NCBI GenBank assembly: GCA_024734495.1
Contig: JALMQS010000816.1
Span: forward strand, 8,935,481-8,999,480
Length of the DNA: 64,000 nucleotides
Reading direction: 5' to 3'
From: Forficula auricularia
Taxonomy: Eukaryota > Arthropoda > Insecta > Dermaptera > Forficulidae
Part shown: in pieces, positions 10,774 to 21,459 of the stretch
Layout: the number at the start of each line of letters is the position of its first letter
Numbering within the stretch: the first letter of the stretch is position 1
Notes under the pieces: generated by a model
The model's input: the letters and a program-made list of their open reading frames with translations, nothing else
What the model was told of the DNA's origin: nothing
Database searches by the model: none
Translations under genes and position numbers: made by a program

Positions 10774-11423
10774 CTTTACCATACATGGTATGGTAGAGTA
10801 TTGTAATTGGGGTTGAAAAAAGTGTTTTTTTTTGCTTCTTTTTTTCGAAATATCTCAAAAACGGCTGAAACTATTTTGATTAAAAAAATTGGGCAAAACC
10901 ATGGCATTTGGGACTTCAAAAAAGCCCTAATAAGTGAACATCGAAAAAATTATATTTTTCTAGATAATAACTGTTTTGTCAAAATGTCTGTTAGTCTGTT
11001 AGTACGTTACTCTGTTAGTCTGTGCGTTACCAAATTTTTGTGGACCCGCTAGTTCAAAAACTCGTGTGAATATTAAAACCAAATTTCACATATAGTTTTG
11101 GTGCACATCGACCCAAAATTAAGTGGGAGGAGGGGGGTTAAAAATTAAAATTATAATATTTTCAAATTAAAAAGACAAGAAAAATGGAATATTCTATAAA
11201 ACGAACCTATAATAACGAAAATATATTTTTTTCAGGGGCCAAAAATTGGGGTGGGGAGTCAAAAATTAAAAATCTAGGCCTTTTGGGCAAACTCAACCAA
11301 ATTTTGTATACTTAATTAGTGGGCACCCAGAAGACTAAAAATGCAAAAACTAACCCCCCTAAAAAATTATAAATAATTTTATTAAATACTAAATAAAAGA
11401 GAGAGGTCGGGTGTATGGTAAAG
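10774..11423 (+). mobile_element. CTTTACCATAC-family repeat
   Basis: Begins CTTTACCATAC and ends GTATGGTAAAG, so the ends are inverted repeats. Internal landmarks shared with other copies: CTCAAAAACGGCTGAAACTA, AACCATGGCATT, GTCTGTTAGTCTGT, GTTACCAAATTTTTGTGGAC, CATCGACCCAAAATTAAG. Other copies lie at 25,072-25,716 (minus) and 34,697-35,263, with fragments at 56,930, 58,195 and 63,575. The flank GTGGATGGCCACATCAGTTT is also conserved, so the true right end may extend about 25 bp further. No protein seen. Confidence 0.75.
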
Positions 11424-11654
11424 TCATGTGGATGGCCACATCAGTTTATTTACTTTGATTATTCTATGACTATATGTGTATCAAGTATATGAAAATCAAT
11501 TTTAAGCAAAGTCCGGAGCCCGAATATACAGAAGAAATATTTTGTAAAAAAAAAAAAAAAAAAAAAATCAATATCATTCCAGAGGTCAACTACCGATAAT
11601 CAAAATTCTGTAGACATTTCGTTTGGATTAAATAACAAACACCCTGAAAATATA
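11424..11654. other. Short AT-rich spacer
   Basis: Contains a 22-base poly-A near 11,548; nothing else identified. Confidence 0.5.
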
Positions 11655-12010
11655 TAATAAGGTATCAACACCTTAAGATTGCTTCTGACCCCTCTTGGGA
11701 TGAGCATATTTCCTCTGTGGCAAAATCTGTCACAAAGAAACTTGGAATTTTTAATATAGATTTTTATATCCATTCAACTTCACTTTCTACAAGGCCCAAA
11801 TCCCCCTTAATCTCGAATATGCTCGGAGCTGTAGAGGTTCCTTCAAACATTCTCTCGCCACTATAGACGCAATTCATATACGAGCAATTAATTTAATGGA
11901 AAACTTGGCACTCGCCAACTCCTTTGTTTCGTCTTCCCGTCATGGAAATACTTCCGCACTTTTCTGCGTTCTGATGAACTAAAGTTTATTATAACTCCCC
12001 CAAAAACTTA
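11655..12010 (+). pseudogene. LINE reverse transcriptase C-terminal remnant
   Basis: Decayed coding sequence: a stretch reading KIASDPSWDEHISSVAKSVT then KKLGIFN resembles the region after the catalytic domain of CR1/Jockey-type non-LTR reverse transcriptases. It is followed at 11,800 by nucleotide similarity to the copies at 23,411 and 62,891 (GGCCCAAATCC, CTCGAATA, GGAGCTG). Stops and frameshifts interrupt it, so it cannot be functional. Confidence 0.65.
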
Positions 12011-12237
12011 TATCTAATAATTTTTAGAGAGTCTGGTGTTGGTCCGAAGGTGAAACATATTTTAACAAATGAAAAGTAAAAATATTTTTTTGTAAAATTA
12101 TTATTTACTATGAGTTAGTGACTAGGTCACTTGTTTCACGTGTAAGAAATAAAAGAGAGAGAGTTATCTCAATATATATATTTCGGACTGTCAACCCATA
12201 GTCAGGAGGTACAGAAAATACAGAGTTATTTTCTCTA

Positions 12238-12286
12238 TCTCCTGACGATGGATTGACAGCCCGAAATATATATTGGTATATTGAGA
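12238..12286 (+). ncRNA. Hammerhead-like unit 1 of 3
   Basis: Stem I TCTC/GAGA (12,238-12,241 with 12,283-12,286), CTGACGA at 12,242-12,248, one extra T, weak stem II GG/CC, GAAA at 12,263-12,266, A/T stem III, site ATT. Position 7 is C, a position that is not conserved in hammerheads. Confidence 0.5.
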
Positions 12287-12329
12287 AAACTCTCTCTCTC
12301 CTTTATTCCTTACAGAGTTATTTTCTCTA

Positions 12330-12372
12330 TCTCCTGACGATGGATTGACAGCCCGAAATATATATATTGAGA
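12330..12372 (+). ncRNA. Hammerhead-like unit 2 of 3
   Basis: Same layout 92 bp downstream: TCTC, CTGACGA (12,334-12,340), GAAA at 12,355-12,358, palindromic AT stem III, ATT, GAGA. Confidence 0.5.
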
Positions 12373-12423
12373 AATCTCTCTCTCTCTCTCTCTCCTTTAT
12401 TCCTTACAGAGTTATTTTCTCTA

Positions 12424-12471
12424 TCTCCTGACGAATGATTGACAGCCTGAAATATATATAATATATTGAGA
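12424..12471 (+). ncRNA. Hammerhead-like unit 3 of 3
   Basis: TCTC and CTGACGA (12,428-12,434) followed by a changed stem II (ATGATTGACAGCCT) and GAAA, ATT, GAGA. Stem II is broken here, so this copy is probably inactive. Confidence 0.4.
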
Positions 12472-12706
12472 AAACTCTCTTTCTCTCTCTCTTTTATTTC
12501 TTACATGTGAAACAAGAGAGCTAGTGAATAACTTAATAGTAAATAATAATTTTTCAAAAAAATATTTTTACTTTTCTTTTATAAACCTATATGACTAGAT
12601 ACTTGACTGAGGGCTGATGAGTTCTAGGTTTGTAGAATCAGCTCTTAGGCTTTGAGGGCATTAAAATTTAGGGAACGCGGTGTTGGTTTATAGTGAAACA
12701 TTGTTA

Positions 12707-12777
12707 AAATTAAATTAGATTGGAGTTGGTGGTGTTTCTCCTTGTGAAACACCACCAACTCCAATCTAATTTAATTT
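12707..12777. repeat. Perfect 32-bp inverted repeat
   Basis: AAATTAAATTAGATTGG... at 12,707-12,738 is an exact inverse of 12,746-12,777 with a 7-base loop. The outer flank (GGTGTTGG, GTGAAACAT) matches the end of foldbacks 3 and 4, so this looks like a young derivative of that family that lacks the ribozyme. Confidence 0.9.
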
Positions 12778-12779
12778 GA

Positions 12780-13382
12780 GGGCATTGTTTGATTATAATA
12801 TAAGTCACTGGCCGGTCGAAAATGTGATGGACAAAAAACCTGTTCGATTGTTAATTAATCTTTTTTTATTGTAATTATTTGGAATTTGTGTATATGTACA
12901 AATTTATATTAATACAATAAATAAATAAATTCCCGTAAAAGACTCATATCATATGTATTTTGTGATTAGCACATTCCAAACACACACAGTTATATTAAAA
13001 AAGTGTTAATATTAAAAAAAAATATTGACCTTTTCTCGCCACACTCCCTGAATATCCTATTGTCAAATGCAAATGTAATTATTTTTCAATTTCCAAATAA
13101 CGATCCCCTATTAAGGAAACTACCATATAATTTTAAATGTGTAAATCTAATTATATTTCACCTTTGTTTTGATTACACAAATTTAAGCCACACTCAGTTA
13201 TATTTATGAATTTTAGTGAGTGTATTAATTTAAATCCATATTTAATAAACCGTGGTCCTATTTACAAGATAATGGAGCCTGGTTTCTCTTTCAAGTTAAT
13301 ATTATGCGGCTAATTGCCTTCCGCTGTGTCCTCTAATGTTTATCAAAGGTGATTAACATGGATTTTTTGTTCAACGCTTGAA
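12780..13382. other. No gene seen
   Basis: AT-rich; the open frame at 13,003-13,209 has no recognisable feature. Confidence 0.5.
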
Positions 13383-13994
13383 AAAAAGATTCTAATAAAT
13401 TCCTCTTGTTTTTGATGAATTGTATAAATTACGAAAAAATTTAAATATATATATGCGCATAGATTGACCTGTTAGAGATTGAAAACGCTTTGTGTGCTTT
13501 ATATTTAATTTTATTAATATAAAATTCATTTTAAATTTATTTCTCTATTCAAATTTATTTACCCCCAAAATGCTCTCAATCCTTCCTTTTCTAATGTACA
13601 CAGAACATAAAACGTTAAATATTTTAGGGAAAATTTGCAATCAATATGGTGGCCCTAAGCCACATGGGAGAAGACTAAACTTATTACTTATTTTAATTCA
13701 TCTTTTTTCTTTTCTTTCCAATAATTTTTGTTTATTTATTTTATTCAATCTCACAATTCAAAGATGACCTAGCAAATAAATAGTTTCATCCCCGCATAAT
13801 ATAATAACTAGGCATGTATACACTAATCATATCATTGGTAGAGATTGTGGTGTTGGTGCAAGGTGAAACATCTTTAATAAAGATAAGAGTAAATAAATAT
13901 TATATTTAATATTGATTTACTATGAGTTAAGGATTCTTGGTCACTTGTTTCACATTAAAATTAAAAAATTAATAGATATAAAAAAATTTTCTTT

Positions 13995-14035
13995 TTCAAT
14001 ATATATATTTCGGGCTATCAACCCATCTTCAGGAA
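13995..14035 (-). ncRNA. Hammerhead-ribozyme-like motif
   Basis: Minus strand: TTC, CTGAAGA (14,032-14,026), extra T, stem II GGG/CCC with loop TTGATAG, GAAA, palindromic AT stem III, ATT, GAA. Core complete; position 7 is A. Confidence 0.6.
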
Positions 14036-14056
14036 GTACAGAAAATAACTCTGTAC

Positions 14057-14101
14057 TTCCTGAAGATGGGTTGATAGCCCGAAATATATATATATTGAAA
14101 A
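14057..14101 (+). ncRNA. Hammerhead-ribozyme-like motif
   Basis: TTC (14,057-14,059) pairs with GAA (14,097-14,099). CTGAAGA at 14,060-14,066, extra T, GGG/CCC stem II, GAAA at 14,081-14,084, a 12-base palindromic AT run overlapping stem III, and site ATT. Confidence 0.6.
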
Positions 14102-14535
14102 AGAAAAAAATTTTACATCTTTTAATTTTTTAATTTTAATATGAAACAAGTGACCAAGAATGCTTAACTCATATTAAATATAATATTTATTTACTCTTAT
14201 CTTTACTAATCATATCTTTGTAAAAACATATTCTAAATTCAGTCGCTTTGAAATAGTCCCATAAGATTTAAAATTCAGGCCTCCTCTCTAGAAAGATTCT
14301 AATAATAATAATAAATTCACCTTGTTTTTGATGGATTGTATAAATTACCAAAAAATTTAAATATATATAGGTACTTATATTTGTTTATGCAGAGATTGAC
14401 CTTTTAAAGATTGAAAACGCCTTTTATGCTCTATTCTAATTTATTTTAATTAACATATGTATAATTCATTTTAAATTTATATCTAATTTTCAAATTTATT
14501 TACCCTCCAATATGCTCTCAATCCTTTCTTTTAAA

Positions 14536-15568
14536 ACCGACTTCAAAAAAGGAGGAGGTTATCAATTCGACTGATTTTTTTTTTGTATCTATGTTCCACA
14601 ATTTCTTCGCCAATAGAACCGATTTTGATGATTTTTTTGCATTGAGTTAGTTCAGTATAGTTTCCGATTGATACTACCATATAAATTTCATTGGTATTGG
14701 ACCTTTTTTTGTTATGTATGTTCACGCATAACTTCTTTGTTTATCAACCGGTTTTAATGATTCTTTCTGCGTTTGGATCATTGTTGCTCCAAGGTAGTCA
14801 AGATACCTAACTATTTATTCATTTTTATGTATGTTCATCGAGAACTTTTTGCCACGTGGACCGATTTCGATGATTCTTTTTTTATTGGGAAGGGGGTACC
14901 TTAGGGGTGGTCTCATATTAATTTGGTCAAGTTCTGATGATATGATCAATGACAAAATAACGGAAATATCCAAATTTTATAAAAAAATCTTAAAACATTC
15001 ATTTTAAACCCGCCAACGTCTCGAGAGAATTTCTCTATTTATGAATTGAATTTTATTATAAATTTCTGATTCATTCGCCGAACACTTTCTCTTACGAGAT
15101 GTATGCAAAATATTATCTTAAGACACTATTATTAACATCATTAAAAAGAGAAAAATAAAAATAATTTTTAGAAAAAAACCGACTTCTAAAAAATTAAATT
15201 CAACAAATAAAATAATAAGAACTCAAAAATCAAATAAAATGCACTAAAAGGTATAAAATAATTATCTAATTTTGTTACAATTAAACGACGAAATTTTTAC
15301 ATGAAATCACTTTTTAATGTCGGTGCCAAACTTACGCGATGTTGTCTTCATTACAGGCCAAACGTATATAAGGGCCGGTTGAATGTCGCAAAGTAAATGC
15401 TTTTTACCACTAACAAACGGTAGATGGTAAAAAGAGCATTTACTTTGCGACATACAACCGGCCCTAAGTAAGATCCTTCGAATGCAATTCATAAAATTTA
15501 TATGTTTGGAACCGTCTTCAAAAAGTGATTTCATGTAAAAATTTAATTTTTTTGAAGTCGGTTTTTTC
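14536..15568. mobile_element. ACCGACTTC composite element, copy A
   Basis: Begins AACCGACTTCAAAAAAGGAG and ends TTTTTTTGAAGTCGGTT. It has two parts: a ~640-bp unit with repeated motifs (ACCGATTTTGATGATT type) and a foldback unit from 15,174 whose arms end in the same ACCGACTTC. It sits in copy 2 of the segmental duplication and not in copy 1. This terminal motif is abundant in insect genomes as I recall; I do not assign a superfamily. Confidence 0.7.
15372..15464. mobile_element. PIF/Harbinger-like MITE
   Basis: GGGCCGGTTGAATGTCGCAA at the left and its near-complement at the right form a 93-bp hairpin, flanked by TAA on both sides. Nested inside the ACCGACTTC foldback unit. Confidence 0.8.
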
Positions 15569-15775
15569 TAAAAATTATTTTCAAATGTACGCAGAACATT
15601 TTTTTTATCAAGCTCACAATACAAAGATGAAGTTAGCATATAGCTTCACCTCAGACCCTGCCTCACACTAATCATATCTTGATAAAAAACATATCCCAAA
15701 ATCAGTTGCTGTGAACAACTATACTCCCCAACATTTTAAATACACGCCTCCTCCCTACAATGCTTTAACTTTCTT

Positions 15776-16232
15776 AGTATTATGGACTTCGGCTATTTTT
15801 TTTAATCCATTTACTCCGAGTTTCATAAAATATTATTATCCCATTTTAAATAAAGGCATCCTGTTTATTAAAATTTTCAGTTTTATATTTTTAGAGTTTG
15901 ACTTCATCACCTACCAATTGGCTAAGTTTGTAAAATATCAGTTTTCTAACTTTAAGTAGGTTTTGATATCCACAAAATTAAATTACTTTTTGTATATAAG
16001 TACGTAAATATTAAATAAAATATACCTATGGAAGAATTATGATGATAAATTCAATGAATAATCCCATTTGAGTCTAATGAGACAAAATTTGGAATTTGAT
16101 TCCTGTGATTTCCAAATTTTCTCTAAACAACACAAGTTCTTAATCACATAACGTCGCTGTTATATCAAAATGTTGTATGTAAAAATCTACACTTTCCAGT
16201 AGCTCTATTTTCATTTTGTATCAAGTCTAAAT
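15776..16232. other. No gene seen
   Basis: AT-rich spacer. The frame at 15,711-15,959 has no recognisable similarity. Confidence 0.45.
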
Positions 16233-16929
16233 CAGGGGTGTCCAACCTTTTGACTTGAAAAAAAAACAAATCCCTCGGGCCGCATATAAAATATACTAAT
16301 TCAATTGATATTAGATTGTTAATCAAAAAAAGAAAGTTAATAATGTAAAATACTTAATGATATCCACAATGACAAAGAAGCAAAAATGTCATACCATAAT
16401 TATCTTTGAGTTGTTTTCTTTCAGGATTTTGTTTTTAAATCATTTACCATTTTATAAAGTTGTAATTACTGAAATAATAAATATAAAAAAAAAAAAAATT
16501 GAAATATGAGATGAAGAATATTTTTTAAATATTCGAAAGTTCGCTATTTTTTTACCTGAGCTTTTTATAAAATTTTAATAAACAGACATTATTAAATTTT
16601 TCTTTCATTTCCATATATTCAATCAGAAAGTTTGCACGTAAAATATTTAAATCTTTAAAAATTGATCAAAATCTGCCAAAATGTGTGATTATTTTTTCGA
16701 AAATCTTGATATATTTTTTCACATTCAAAATTAAAAATCTCCCTTTTATTCTTCGAAAACTTGTAGGGCGATTTTCATTTTACAATTTCTTCTTATTTTA
16801 GAAAAAAAATCTTATCAGGTCAAATTGTATCAGATATGTTTTCAAATAATATAAAAATCTCAATGTTTTAAGGAAGTTTATGTCGGGCCGCATTCATTGC
16901 AGTCCTGGACTGCGGGTTGGCGAGCTTTG
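16233..16929 (+). mobile_element. hAT-like MITE (CAGGGGTGTCCAACC family)
   Basis: Left end CAGGGGTGTCCAACCTTTTG; right end block GGCCGCATTCATTGCAG then GGTTGGCGAGCTTTG. Flanks GTCTAAAT and CTCTAAAT match at 7 of 8, an 8-bp duplication as expected for hAT. Same family as 49,126-50,347. Confidence 0.7.
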
Positions 16930-17222
16930 CTCTAAATACTTCAAACATCTGGCTTTTTGTTTTTAATCTGTAACTTGAGTTCTATCATCTGATAACATAC
17001 AACAATTCTTATTTTAGAAAAAAAAATCTTATCAGGTCAAATTGTATCAGATATGTTTTCCAGTAATATAAAAATCTCAATGTTTTAAGGGAGTTTATGT
17101 CGGGCCGCATTCATTGCAGTCCTGGACCGCGGGTTGGCGAGCTTTGCTCTAAATACTTAAACCATCTGGCTATTTGTTTTTAATCTGTAACTTGAGTTCT
17201 ATCATCTGATAACATACAACAA
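16787..17222 (+). repeat. Tandem duplication, 217-bp unit
   Basis: TTATTTTAGAAAAAAAA through AACATACAACAATT occurs twice in direct tandem (offset 217 bp, measured on GTCGGGCCGC at 16,882 and 17,099). It spans the hAT right end and its 3' flank, so the duplication followed the insertion. Confidence 0.9.
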
Positions 17223-18000
17223 TTTGAGAGCAGATGTAACTAACAAATACACAAGTGTTTTTCTTCAATAGAATTTTTTTGGTAAATTGCTTTAATTTTT
17301 TGGTAATTTTGACTTACGACATTTTGATATAACAGTGACGATATAATATGTCAAATAATAATTATTGAAAGATCAATTTTTTCTCTCTGATTCGACTAGT
17401 GTGTGATGGGAATAATTATTTGTTCATATGCTCATTCTAGCGTCTCAAACTTCATGTCTTCTTAAAGCTCACGTCACATTCCTAACATTCTCTATCATCT
17501 TGACAATGCATCTTGAATATTGCTGGTCGAAATCGGTTTCTTTATGTGCACGGCCATACCTCTCTTTTGATTGCTTGGCCTTGATGCTCGACGGTTTATG
17601 AGTTGATTTTTCATGCTCCTGGTATTATAACCAGAGTGTTTCAAATTCCATTTTCGTAAACTAAATCAGATTCAAGATGGGTGATAGAGAAAAAATATAT
17701 ATAAGACGCCTTTACAGGTCAAAGAATTTCGATTATATTTTATTAGTCTGCTTCAAAAGTTAGAGCAGTGGGTTTTAAACACAGGGTTCCGTGGAAGTGT
17801 TATAAAAGGGCTGAAATTCTAGCTATTACGAATGAACTTGAGCTCAAATACTTGCTTTTTTAATTTTTTCAATCTTTTAATTTATATGAAAAAGATTAAA
17901 ATATCCACAATTTGATTTTGGCCGCATTAAAAAAATGTCTAAAATTTTTTTAGAGGAACAACCAGCAAGCATCAATCACAAATACTTTTTAAAAAGTATT
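17223..18000. other. No gene seen
   Basis: CAGTGGGTTTTAAACACAGG at 17,766 resembles an hAT left end (compare 51,855), but no right partner was found. No coding signal. Confidence 0.4.
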
Positions 18001-18004
18001 GACA

Positions 18005-18535
18005 ATTTTTAGAGATATTTATTTTAATAAAATTGAAAAATTAAACAGACCTGTTTCCTAAACTTTTTTAACCAGGTTTCTATTTTCACATATTTACTAA
18101 AGTCTCGTACAAAATTCATAATAAATAGATAAATATTACACTAATAATAATAAATCTGGTGGGGCAGAGGGAGATCTTGACCAAATTTTTAGAGGTATTT
18201 ATTTTAATAAAATTGAAAAATTAAATAGACCTGTTTCCTAAACTTTTTTAACCAGGTTTCTATTTTCACTAAAGTCTCGTACAAAATTCATAATAAATAG
18301 ATAAATATTACACTAATAATAATAAATCTGGTGGGGCAGAGTGAGATCTTGACCAAATTTTTAGAGGTATTTATTTTAATAAAATTCAAAATTTAAACAC
18401 CTGTTCTCTATACTTTTTTAACCAGGTTTCTATTTTGACATATTTACCAAATTCTCGTTCAAAATTCAAAATAAATAGAAAAATATTACAATAATAATAA
18501 TAAATATGGTGGGGGAGAGGGAGAACTTGACCAGA
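18005..18535 (+). repeat. Three-copy tandem repeat, ~172-178 bp
   Basis: TTTAGAGGTATTTATTTTAA, AACCAGGTTTCTATTTT and AAATCTGGTGGGGCAGAG recur in register; the GGTGGGGC-type landmark is at 18,158, 18,330 and 18,508. The third copy is the most diverged. Possibly a small satellite block. Confidence 0.9.
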
Positions 18536-18680
18536 GGTGAGAAAACCGACCCTAAGTATGTAATTTTTGAGTCAAATTTCGCTAGTTCTCAGAATATTTC
18601 GATAAAAATAATTTATGCGCTCAAAGCGTTATTCCTTCAGATCGATATTTAAAAGTTGCTTTTAGGCTCGTATACACTCA

Positions 18681-18840
18681 GGGCCAGTTGTATGTCCGTT
18701 AGTAAAGTCTTTGTAAAAGTTGACGAAGGGTGAAATCTTAGAATTCACCTTATTCCCGGTCGGATGGCCAATCAGATGACACGCGCTTTCATCTGATTGA
18801 CTATCCCGCCGGGCACAAAGTTAATTCTAAGATTGGCCAA
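18681..18840. mobile_element. Harbinger-like MITE, right end lost
   Basis: GGGCCAGTTGTATGTCCGTT after a TCA, with the internal hairpin GCCAATCAGATGACA/ CTTTCATCTGATTG shared with 19,096-19,300. The right terminal repeat is missing. Confidence 0.65.
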
Positions 18841-19095
18841 AAAAAACTCAAAACATATTTGTTTTATTTTGTGAAACCTACCTTGAAATTTTACTTACTG
18901 ATTATTTATAAATAAATAAATCTTTATTCCTCGACCTGCTTAGAGGCACAAGTCCTCGGTGGCTAGATCCTCCAAACATCAATACAATCTAGCTACAATA
19001 CATTAATTAACTGACGATTTTCTTTTAATTTTCTATGCTTACAGTAGGATTTTTATTACGTATACATTTTTTTTATTCCTCGATTGTATTACTAA

Positions 19096-19300
19096 GGGCC
19101 AGTTGTATATCGGTTGGTAAACTTTTTTAAACGTTGACAAAGGGTAAAACCTTATAAAACACTTTGTGGCAGAGGGATGGCCAATCAGATGACAGGCACT
19201 TTCATCTGATTGGCCATCCCGCCGGGCACAAGGTGAATTCTAAGGTTTTACCCTCTGTCAACTTTTACAAAGACTTTACCAACCGATATACAACTGGCCC
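19096..19300. mobile_element. PIF/Harbinger-like MITE, complete
   Basis: GGGCCAGTTGTATATCGGTT at the left and the exact inverse at the right (ending CAACTGGCCC). Flanks are TAA and TCA, close to the TWA target expected for the superfamily. The arms pair over most of the 205 bp. Confidence 0.85.
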
Positions 19301-19789
19301 TCAGTTGCCTAGAGTGCCTCGACCCGGGACGGAACATTTTTGAAATGTACCCTGTTTCTTTATGGTGTCTTATTTTGTCTAATTAAAATAATTATAATAA
19401 TAATTTAATTAAATTAGAAAAAAAATAGAGACGCGAGGACAAGCCGGAATTTGAGCACGTATCCGACATGAACCCGTTTTACTCCATACTTTATATCAAT
19501 GCAAGAAGACCAAGAAGAAGATGCAGTCCCTAGAGATCTAGAAAGACCCTTCCATTACAGAAGAGAAGGATAAATTGGTCAAGCGAAAGGTTGGAGGCGT
19601 AGGTGACTAGGTGTCTATGCAACTCGGTTGAACTTGAAGGTTTGAAGATAATAATTGTTTGGAAAGATTAAGTAGTCCGGCGCACTTGTCGGGTTTACTT
19701 AGAGCCAGGTATTGTCAGTTCTTAAGGCGGGGGAGCCGTTATTATTATTATTATTTTGAAAATATTTATTAATTTTTAAATTTATACTT
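19301..19789. other. No gene seen
   Basis: Mixed AT-rich DNA with a short ATT trinucleotide run near 19,740. No coding signal recognised. Confidence 0.45.
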
Positions 19790-19868
19790 CTAGCTGGGAT
19801 CGAACCGTGATATGTTGTGTTTTTGCAGAATAGATGCAGAATCGATGACTTTATCCGCAGGGCCATAT
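19790..19868 (-). mobile_element. tRNA-like SINE head
   Basis: Minus strand: TGCGGATAAAGTC (A-box region) and CGGTTCGATCCCAG (B box, 19,807-19,794), about 45 bp apart. Confidence 0.5.
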
Positions 19869-20455
19869 TAATTTTTTTTTTTTTAATGTTACAAATCAAA
19901 ACTTGCAACAAAAATAGGTAGCTTTACCCACAAGATTGGAAATAAATGTCCTTCTTCATAAAACGTAATTGACTTTTGTTTCTGGTATTTCTTCGCTAAT
20001 GATCAATTATTTCTTATTTGACAGTTGAGCTTCGAGTCAATATATGTTCAAATGATTTCTGAGATTTTTTCTTTAAACAAAGCGTCTATTTTTGGGGCTA
20101 CATCATTTAAAAGAGATCGTGGAAAATTTTGAACACATATTAAATGATACCCAGAGACATTGCCAATGTCTAAATGGCCACCAATTTATTTTTCGCCTAC
20201 ATCTATTGAATCCCACTTTAATCTATTTAGGAGCTAGAAGCCAGGCCATTGACCCGATGCATTTATCATAATATGCCATATGTTGCAAATAGGCTTCAAT
20301 GTCCTTCATTTATCTTCTGTTTAAGCAAAGAACATATTCGATATTGGAAATTTACTTGATATTTAAACTATTAATTAATTTTTATTTATTTATTTTCATC
20401 AATTGAATAAAACTATTTTAATGTTATTTTGTCTTTTCGACAATTTATTAAATAA
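19869..20455. other. No gene seen
   Basis: AT-rich, no terminal repeats, no coding signal recognised. Confidence 0.45.
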
Positions 20456-21097
20456 CACTGTTCGACAAAAAATTTTCCTCGTAAGCCTAACAATGGATTC
20501 CAGTAGAGTTTTATATACGCTGATTATCATGGAATTTCTCTATTTTTTACAACAGTTTTAAGATATTATCGGTCAAAATGACGAAGATGGCCATTTTGAC
20601 CTATTTTCTAATCCCATTAAATATTAAACAGATATATTTGAAATCAAAATATTTTGTTGACGTAATGGAAAGCAGCTTCCTCTTTGATTTTCAAATTACC
20701 ACTTGTTTTTAGCTCAATTAAAACTCGAGTTATAACTAAAAACTAAAAGTACAAGATTATAAAGGATAATAAATATAGATAAAAACATAAGGTCTTTGTT
20801 GTTTAGTTATAACTCGAGTTTTAATTGAGATAAAAACAAGTGGTAATTTGAAAATCAAAGAGAATGCTGTTTTTTATTACGTCAACAAAATATTTTGATT
20901 TCAAATATTGCTGTTTAATATTTAATGGGATTCGAAAATAGGTCAATATGGCCTTTTTCGTCATTTTGACCGGTAAAACCTCAAAACTCTGACGTGTTGT
21001 AAAAAATCGGGAAATTGCATGATAATGATTAAAGTCTACTGGAATCCATTGTTAGATTTAAGGGGACAAATTTTTGTTTAATTTTTGTCGAGCAGTG
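20456..21097. mobile_element. 642-bp foldback with CACTG ends
   Basis: CACTGTTCGACAAAAAATTT at the left, complement of CACTGCTCGACAAAAATT at the right, flanked by TAA on both sides. The arms pair over nearly the full length (GGATTCCAGTAG/CTACTGGAATCC, AACTCGAGTTATAACTAA), with the centre near 20,780. Superfamily is uncertain; a TWA duplication would fit PIF/Harbinger. Confidence 0.8.
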
Positions 21098-21181
21098 TAA
21101 TTTATCTTGTATTTGGATGAATCAATTCTTTGATTGATGACTAGATTATAATAGATATTCCTGCTAAATTTATTTATTAAC

Positions 21182-21452
21182 TAGCTGGGATGCCCGTCTA
21201 TAGCGGACATCTTGGTAGCCAAAGGGCTTCACCCCCTGGGCCCCCTGATCCCCTCCGACTATCATCCACCCCATCAACCCAAACTTCGATCCCTAGATCT
21301 ATTCCTCCTCCCCCCTCTACCTCCAATAACTATACACCCCATAAACCCTATTCTCGCCCCTGGATCTCTTCCACATCCACACACCCGATCACACTTTACT
21401 CCACCAACCTATGGTTAAATGAGCTACTATATATATTAAACCGATCAAATAA
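21182..21452 (+). repeat. CTAGCTG-type interspersed repeat, 5' part
   Basis: Starts CTAGCTGGGATGCCCG and becomes C-rich (CCCCCTGATCCCCTCC), like the better preserved copy at 27,667. The overlapping Pro-rich open frames are products of base composition. Confidence 0.5.
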
Positions 21453-21459
21453 ATAAATT

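Larger units (their letters stand above)
12020..12595. mobile_element. Hammerhead foldback element 3 with tandem core
   Basis: Left arm (GTGTTGGTCC, GGTGAAACAT, AAAAGTAAAAATATTTTTTT, AAGAAATAAAAGAGAGAG) recurs inverted at 12,480-12,595. It is related to foldback 4 (TAGAGA, GGTGTTGG, GTGAAACAT). Between the arms the ribozyme-bearing segment occurs once inverted (12,181-12,206, degenerate) and three times in tandem with a 92-94 bp period, separated by CT-rich runs. Confidence 0.8.
13834..14204. mobile_element. Hammerhead foldback element 4, exact boundaries
   Basis: A 371-bp insertion flanked by a perfect 12-bp duplication ACTAATCATATC (13,822-13,833 and 14,205-14,216). The sister segment has the site once, without insertion (15,667-15,678), so the boundaries are direct observation. 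The arms pair around 14,047. About 43 bp at the left end (from ATTGGTAGAGATTG) have no partner at the right, so the element is asymmetric. Confidence 0.92.
13383..14292 (+). repeat. Segmental duplication, copy 1
   Basis: Ordered matches with 14,293-15,775: GATTCTAATAA, TTGTTTTTGATG, ATTGTATAAATTAC, GATTGACCT, TTGAAAACGC, ATTCATTTTAAATTTAT, ATGCTCTCAATCCTT, ACTAATCATATC. This copy carries hammerhead foldback 4, absent from copy 2. Confidence 0.8.
14293..15775 (+). repeat. Segmental duplication, copy 2
   Basis: Sister of 13,383-14,292. It is interrupted at 14,536-15,568 by an ACCGACTTC element, then resumes with ATGTACGCAGAACAT (13,595 in copy 1) and an unoccupied ACTAATCATATC. Confidence 0.8.
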
